DNA from: Loigolactobacillus iwatensis
Lineage (GTDB): Bacteria; Bacillota; Bacilli; Lactobacillales; Lactobacillaceae
NCBI RefSeq assembly: GCF_003950295.1
Contig: NZ_RHNP01000022.1
Span: 1 to 47,194, forward strand
Length of the DNA: 47,194 nt
Direction: 5' to 3'
Shown here: in pieces, positions 46,248-47,194 of the stretch
Layout of the letters: every line of letters starts with the position of its first letter
Position numbering within the stretch: the stretch's first letter is position 1
Notes under the pieces: generated by a model
Told to the model about the DNA's origin: nothing
Databases searched by the model: none
Seen by the model: the letters and a program-made list of their open reading frames with translations, nothing else
Translations under genes and position numbers: made by a program

Positions 46248-46739
46248 TTATGCAAGTAATTGTGTGATTGGTACTAACTGATCATCAGAATAGCGCACAT
46301 CATCGAAAATAACTGTCGGTAGGCTGGTAATGCCCTCAGCGGCAATTTCCCGATCGATTTGGGTCAGTACTTCTTGGGTAACAACTTGATTAGCTTTGAA
46401 TTTAGTAGTCAAAAATTTGTTGACATCAACTGTGGCGTTTAAATCCTTCTGCTGCGCATAAACTGCTGTAATGAACTTCAAGGCTACCTTAGGCTGGGCA
46501 TAATTCACGAACCTATTGGCCACGTTACCATTGGCCAAATCGGCTACTGGTTTATTCCAAAATTTGATTTTAAGTCGAATCTGACCAGTTTGAACCGCTT
46601 GAAACAGTGCTTGTTGATTGGCCAAGTACCATTGCCGACTATCTGGGCAACCTAAATTTAAAATTGCTGTGACTTGATGCTTTGCTGCCGTTTGACCAAA
46701 ATTTAGCGCCGTTGAAACACTTAGATATTTTTTACTCAT
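46248..46739 (-). CDS. DsbA-fold thioredoxin-like protein with CPDS motif
   Basis: A 163-residue protein of the thioredoxin/DsbA-like fold. AILNLGCPDSRQWY places one Cys (C31) where DsbA proteins have CxxC; the second Cys is Ser (S34). A helical insert (about 75-135) and SLPTVIFDD with the cis-Pro complete the fold. No signal peptide or membrane helix is seen, so it should be cytoplasmic. With one active-site Cys it could act through mixed disulfides, as monothiol glutaredoxins do, or bind a ligand. It is the first gene behind the T-box leader; AGAGGG lies about 11 bases before the ATG. Confidence 0.82.
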   Translation of the reverse strand: MSKKYLSVSTALNFGQTAAKHQVTAILNLGCPDSRQWYLANQQALFQAVQTGQIRLKIKFWNKPVADLANGNVANRFVNYAQPKVALKFITAVYAQQKDLNATVDVNKFLTTKFKANQVVTQEVLTQIDREIAAEGITSLPTVIFDDVRYSDDQLVPITQLLA

Positions 46740-46777
46740 TATTAATTAATCCCTCTCATTAAAATTTAACAACTAAC

Positions 46778-47027
46778 AAAAAAGCGCCCCTGCAAATTAA
46801 CGCAGGGACGATCATTTCGTGGTACCACCCAGATTTATAACCAGCTTTACAACTAGCTACCTTAAAAGCACAAACATGCTTGGGGTTATAACGTACCCTA
46901 ACGTGCTAGTAGCTTGCACCACCGGCAAGACTCTGGACTCATGTTCAGCTTGCTTTTGATCTGCCCTTTCACCAACGACAGTCGCTAATAATCAACTCAC
47001 AAAACTTACTCATTCCATCAACGTCTT
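46778..47027 (-). promoter_or_regulatory. T-box leader (tRNA-sensing riboswitch)
   Basis: On the minus strand Stem I starts at AAGAC (47027-47023) and closes with GTCTT (46931-46927). AGTA and GAA face each other in the specifier loop, followed by CAUG (46943-46940). The T-box GGGTGGTACCACG ends at 46818, and the terminator GCAGGG / CCCCTGC-type stem with six T lies at 46810-46778. By loop geometry the specifier is CAU (His); read one base later it is AUG (Met). The bulge UGGU predicts discriminator base A73, which fits Met and not the C73 of tRNA-His. Confidence 0.9.
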
Positions 47028-47053
47028 TTTTAATTAAATTCTAATTTTTATTG

Positions 47054-47082
47054 AGTATAAGAGCTTTGATCATAAATGTCAA
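47054..47082 (-). promoter_or_regulatory. promoter of the T-box cassette
   Basis: On the minus strand TTGACA (47082-47077) and TATACT (47059-47054) stand exactly 17 bases apart, about 30 bases before T-box Stem I. This is nearly a consensus promoter. Confidence 0.85.
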
Positions 47083-47139
47083 CTGATTAATTTAAAATTT
47101 AGACAATCAAGTAAATTCCTAAATTGTCAAACTAAGTGC

Positions 47140-47178
47140 AACACCGGCCAGCTTTCACTTATAAGTGGTCTAGGTGTT
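47140..47178. repeat. hairpin at the right edge
   Basis: AACACC-GGCCA (47140-47150) pairs with TGGTC-TA-GGTGTT (47166-47178), with one G-T pair and a two-base bulge. It probably ends a gene beyond the window; there is no T-run in the visible part. Confidence 0.45.
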
Positions 47179-47194
47179 AGTCATGCGAGTAATT

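Overview
The window comes from a low-to-mid GC Gram-positive chromosome, almost certainly a member of the Lactobacillaceae. The support is a PyrR-attenuated pyrimidine operon, a mevalonate (not MEP) isoprenoid pathway, a type B RNase P RNA, EbsA, RecU-PBP1A and GpsB/YpsA, strong AGGAGG-type ribosome sites, and a T-box and a TPP riboswitch. I cannot name the species from the sequence alone. I see no insertion sequence, prophage, CRISPR array or tRNA gene.

Layout. 1-1664: a small accessory island with a perfect 48-bp palindrome, a LytTR regulator plus DUF3021 membrane protein pair behind two LytTR-type direct repeats, and a strongly structured non-coding stretch. 1665-11620 (minus strand): the operon pyrR-uraA-pyrB-pyrC-carA-carB-pyrF-pyrE, with PyrR-binding attenuators before pyrR and before uraA; most genes overlap by a few bases and pyrD is absent. 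11654-15370 (minus): fhs-udg-lspA-rluD. 15448-17359: cspA, ebsA, an RNase HI-like gene and a nitroreductase. 17474-23269: the conserved cell-cycle block rlmL-rnpB-gpsB-ypsA, divergent from recU-pbp1A. 23298-30780 (minus): dinG-ypmB-aspB-asnS-dnaD-nth, the same order as in Bacillus. 30927-35310 (plus): the mevalonate genes mvk-mvaD-pmk-fni, with a 19-bp palindrome overlapping the likely promoter. 35315-42383 (minus): rsmF, an orphan FtsX-like permease, a methyltransferase, a MIP18-type Fe-S assembly protein, an unusual solitary glycerol kinase and a MocR-type regulator that has lost its PLP lysine. 42831-43619 (minus): thiW behind a TPP riboswitch, with a one-base frameshift in a G-run. 43803-47082 (minus): a T-box-controlled cassette of DsbA-like protein, DAACS symporter and ATP-grasp ligase.

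How the parts work together. PyrR senses UMP and terminates transcription of its own operon at two leaders, coupling uracil uptake to de novo synthesis. The fhs-udg-lspA-rluD and dinG-to-nth blocks are housekeeping clusters with translational coupling or tight spacing. The mevalonate cluster supplies IPP and DMAPP for cell-wall lipid carrier and prenyl synthesis.

The best candidate for an undescribed system is the cassette at 43864-46739: a T-box leader (charged-tRNA sensor) in front of a CPDS-type DsbA-fold protein, a DAACS transporter with DctA-like substitutions, and a RimK-like ATP-grasp ligase. The specifier can be read as CAU (His, from loop geometry) or AUG (Met, supported by the UGGU bulge that predicts discriminator base A73). 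Other notable points are the frameshifted thiW, the lysine-less MocR protein, and repeated use of TTG starts behind extended AGGTG-type ribosome sites.
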